From: Xaviernesmea oryzae | GTDB lineage: Bacteria; Pseudomonadota; Alphaproteobacteria; Rhizobiales; Rhizobiaceae | Assembly: GCF_900177415.1 (NCBI RefSeq) | Contig: NZ_FXAF01000006.1 | Coordinates: 1,264,001 to 1,328,000, forward strand | Length of the DNA stretch: 64,000 nucleotides | Reading direction: 5' to 3' | Program-made: the position numbers and the translations under genes | Part shown: positions 63,765 through 64,000 of the stretch, piece by piece | How the letters are laid out: each line of letters begins with the position of its first letter | How positions within the stretch are numbered: the stretch's first letter is position 1 | Notes under the pieces: model-generated | Seen by the model: only the letters and a program-made list of their open reading frames with translations | Database searches by the model: none | What the model was told of the DNA's origin: nothing

Positions 63765-64000
63765 TCAACGCTTGTATTCGATTTCGATGAAGGCCATGGG
63801 GTCGGCGCCCGCATTGACGACGTTGTGCTCGACGCCCGCATCGCGCCGGTATGCGGCGCCGGCCGCCATGTCGACGCGGCGGCTGCCCTCCTGGTCCTCG
63901 ATGAGGAACCGGCAGTCGGTCATCGGCACGACCACATAACCGAGCCCGTGCACATGATGGCCGGTATCGGCGCCCGGCTCGAAATCCCAGCGGGTGACAC
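63765..64000 (-). CDS. Cupin domain protein (N terminus outside the window)
   Basis: The frame is open to the window edge: 77 codons are visible and the start lies beyond 64000. It reads WDFEPGADTGHHVHGLGYVVVPMTD with the cupin histidines (HHVHG). A second motif follows in EHNVVNAGADPMAFIEIEYKR. Small cupins of this kind bind a metal or a small ligand; the function is unknown. It is 8 bases upstream of the MBL-fold gene on the same strand. Confidence 0.8.
   Translation of the reverse strand, partial: VTRWDFEPGADTGHHVHGLGYVVVPMTDCRFLIEDQEGSRRVDMAAGAAYRRDAGVEHNVVNAGADPMAFIEIEYKR

Overview
The window is GC-rich chromosomal DNA of an alphaproteobacterium, almost certainly order Hyphomicrobiales (Rhizobiales) and probably family Rhizobiaceae. 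The evidence is the gene content and order: a ctaC-ctaD-ctaB-coxF-ctaG-ctaE-surf1 oxidase cluster followed by ispH-thrB-rnhA; mutY, a DUF721 gene, a dsbA-type gene, smc and ppdK in series; the cell-cycle methylase CcrM; IalB and YqgE homologues; BioR-type biotin control; and a SigF/NrsF extracytoplasmic-function sigma pair. I see no rRNA, tRNA, prophage, transposase, CRISPR array or defence island. The coding density is high and nearly everything is core metabolism or housekeeping. All calls come from reading the sequence and from family knowledge; no database search was run.

Layout. 1-2.5 kb: end of a sugar ABC-transporter ATPase, mannonate dehydratase (uxuA) and a Gfo/Idh/MocA oxidoreductase. 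2.5-8 kb, leftward: ribB with a degenerate GTP-cyclohydrolase II half, aroC, and a CHASE-PAS-PAS-GGDEF-EAL protein. 8-15 kb: a DUF1344 protein, a histidine phosphatase, fabI, a DnaJ-like chaperone, a lipoprotein, pdxH, a polysaccharide deacetylase, a TauE/SafE exporter and a MazG-like enzyme. 15-18 kb, leftward: tldD, a YcxB-like protein and an IalB-like protein. 18.4-24.6 kb: the complete aa3-type cytochrome c oxidase cluster, with stem-loops at several junctions. 24.7-33 kb: ispH, thrB, rnhA, a methyltransferase, an EEP-family enzyme, a Dabb protein, a peroxiredoxin, a DsbD-N-like protein, YqgE, CsbD and a zinc peptidase. 33-43 kb: an acyl-CoA dehydrogenase divergent from an HxlR regulator, then a leftward thrC, M16 protease, GNAT and GGDEF-EAL gene run. 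43.5-47 kb: bioR-bioY-DUF1284 with two BioR boxes, an ArsR/NIPSNAP/ABM module and an orphan MNT nucleotidyltransferase. 47-59.5 kb: ccrM, a HAD phosphatase, mutY, a DUF721 protein, a thioredoxin-fold oxidoreductase, smc, ppdK and a GNAT. 59.5-64 kb: sigF-nrsF, an MXKDX protein, two small lipoproteins, a DUF1499 protein, an MBL-fold hydrolase and a truncated cupin.

The least-explained signals are non-coding. Two families of structured palindromic repeats are present. One has three copies built on an identical 46-bp inverted arm, and one diverged arm carries a compensatory base-pair change. There is a candidate leftward sRNA near 33.1 kb and a run of three stem-loops between smc and ppdK. Regulatory sites readable directly are two perfect BioR boxes around bioY, a GTAACC-N16-CGAA promoter in front of sigF with a similar one in front of the divergent MXKDX gene, and an FNR/FixK-like palindrome upstream of ctaC. 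I found no clear new multi-gene system. The closest candidates are the DUF1284 gene in the BioR-controlled operon and the ArsR/NIPSNAP/monooxygenase module.
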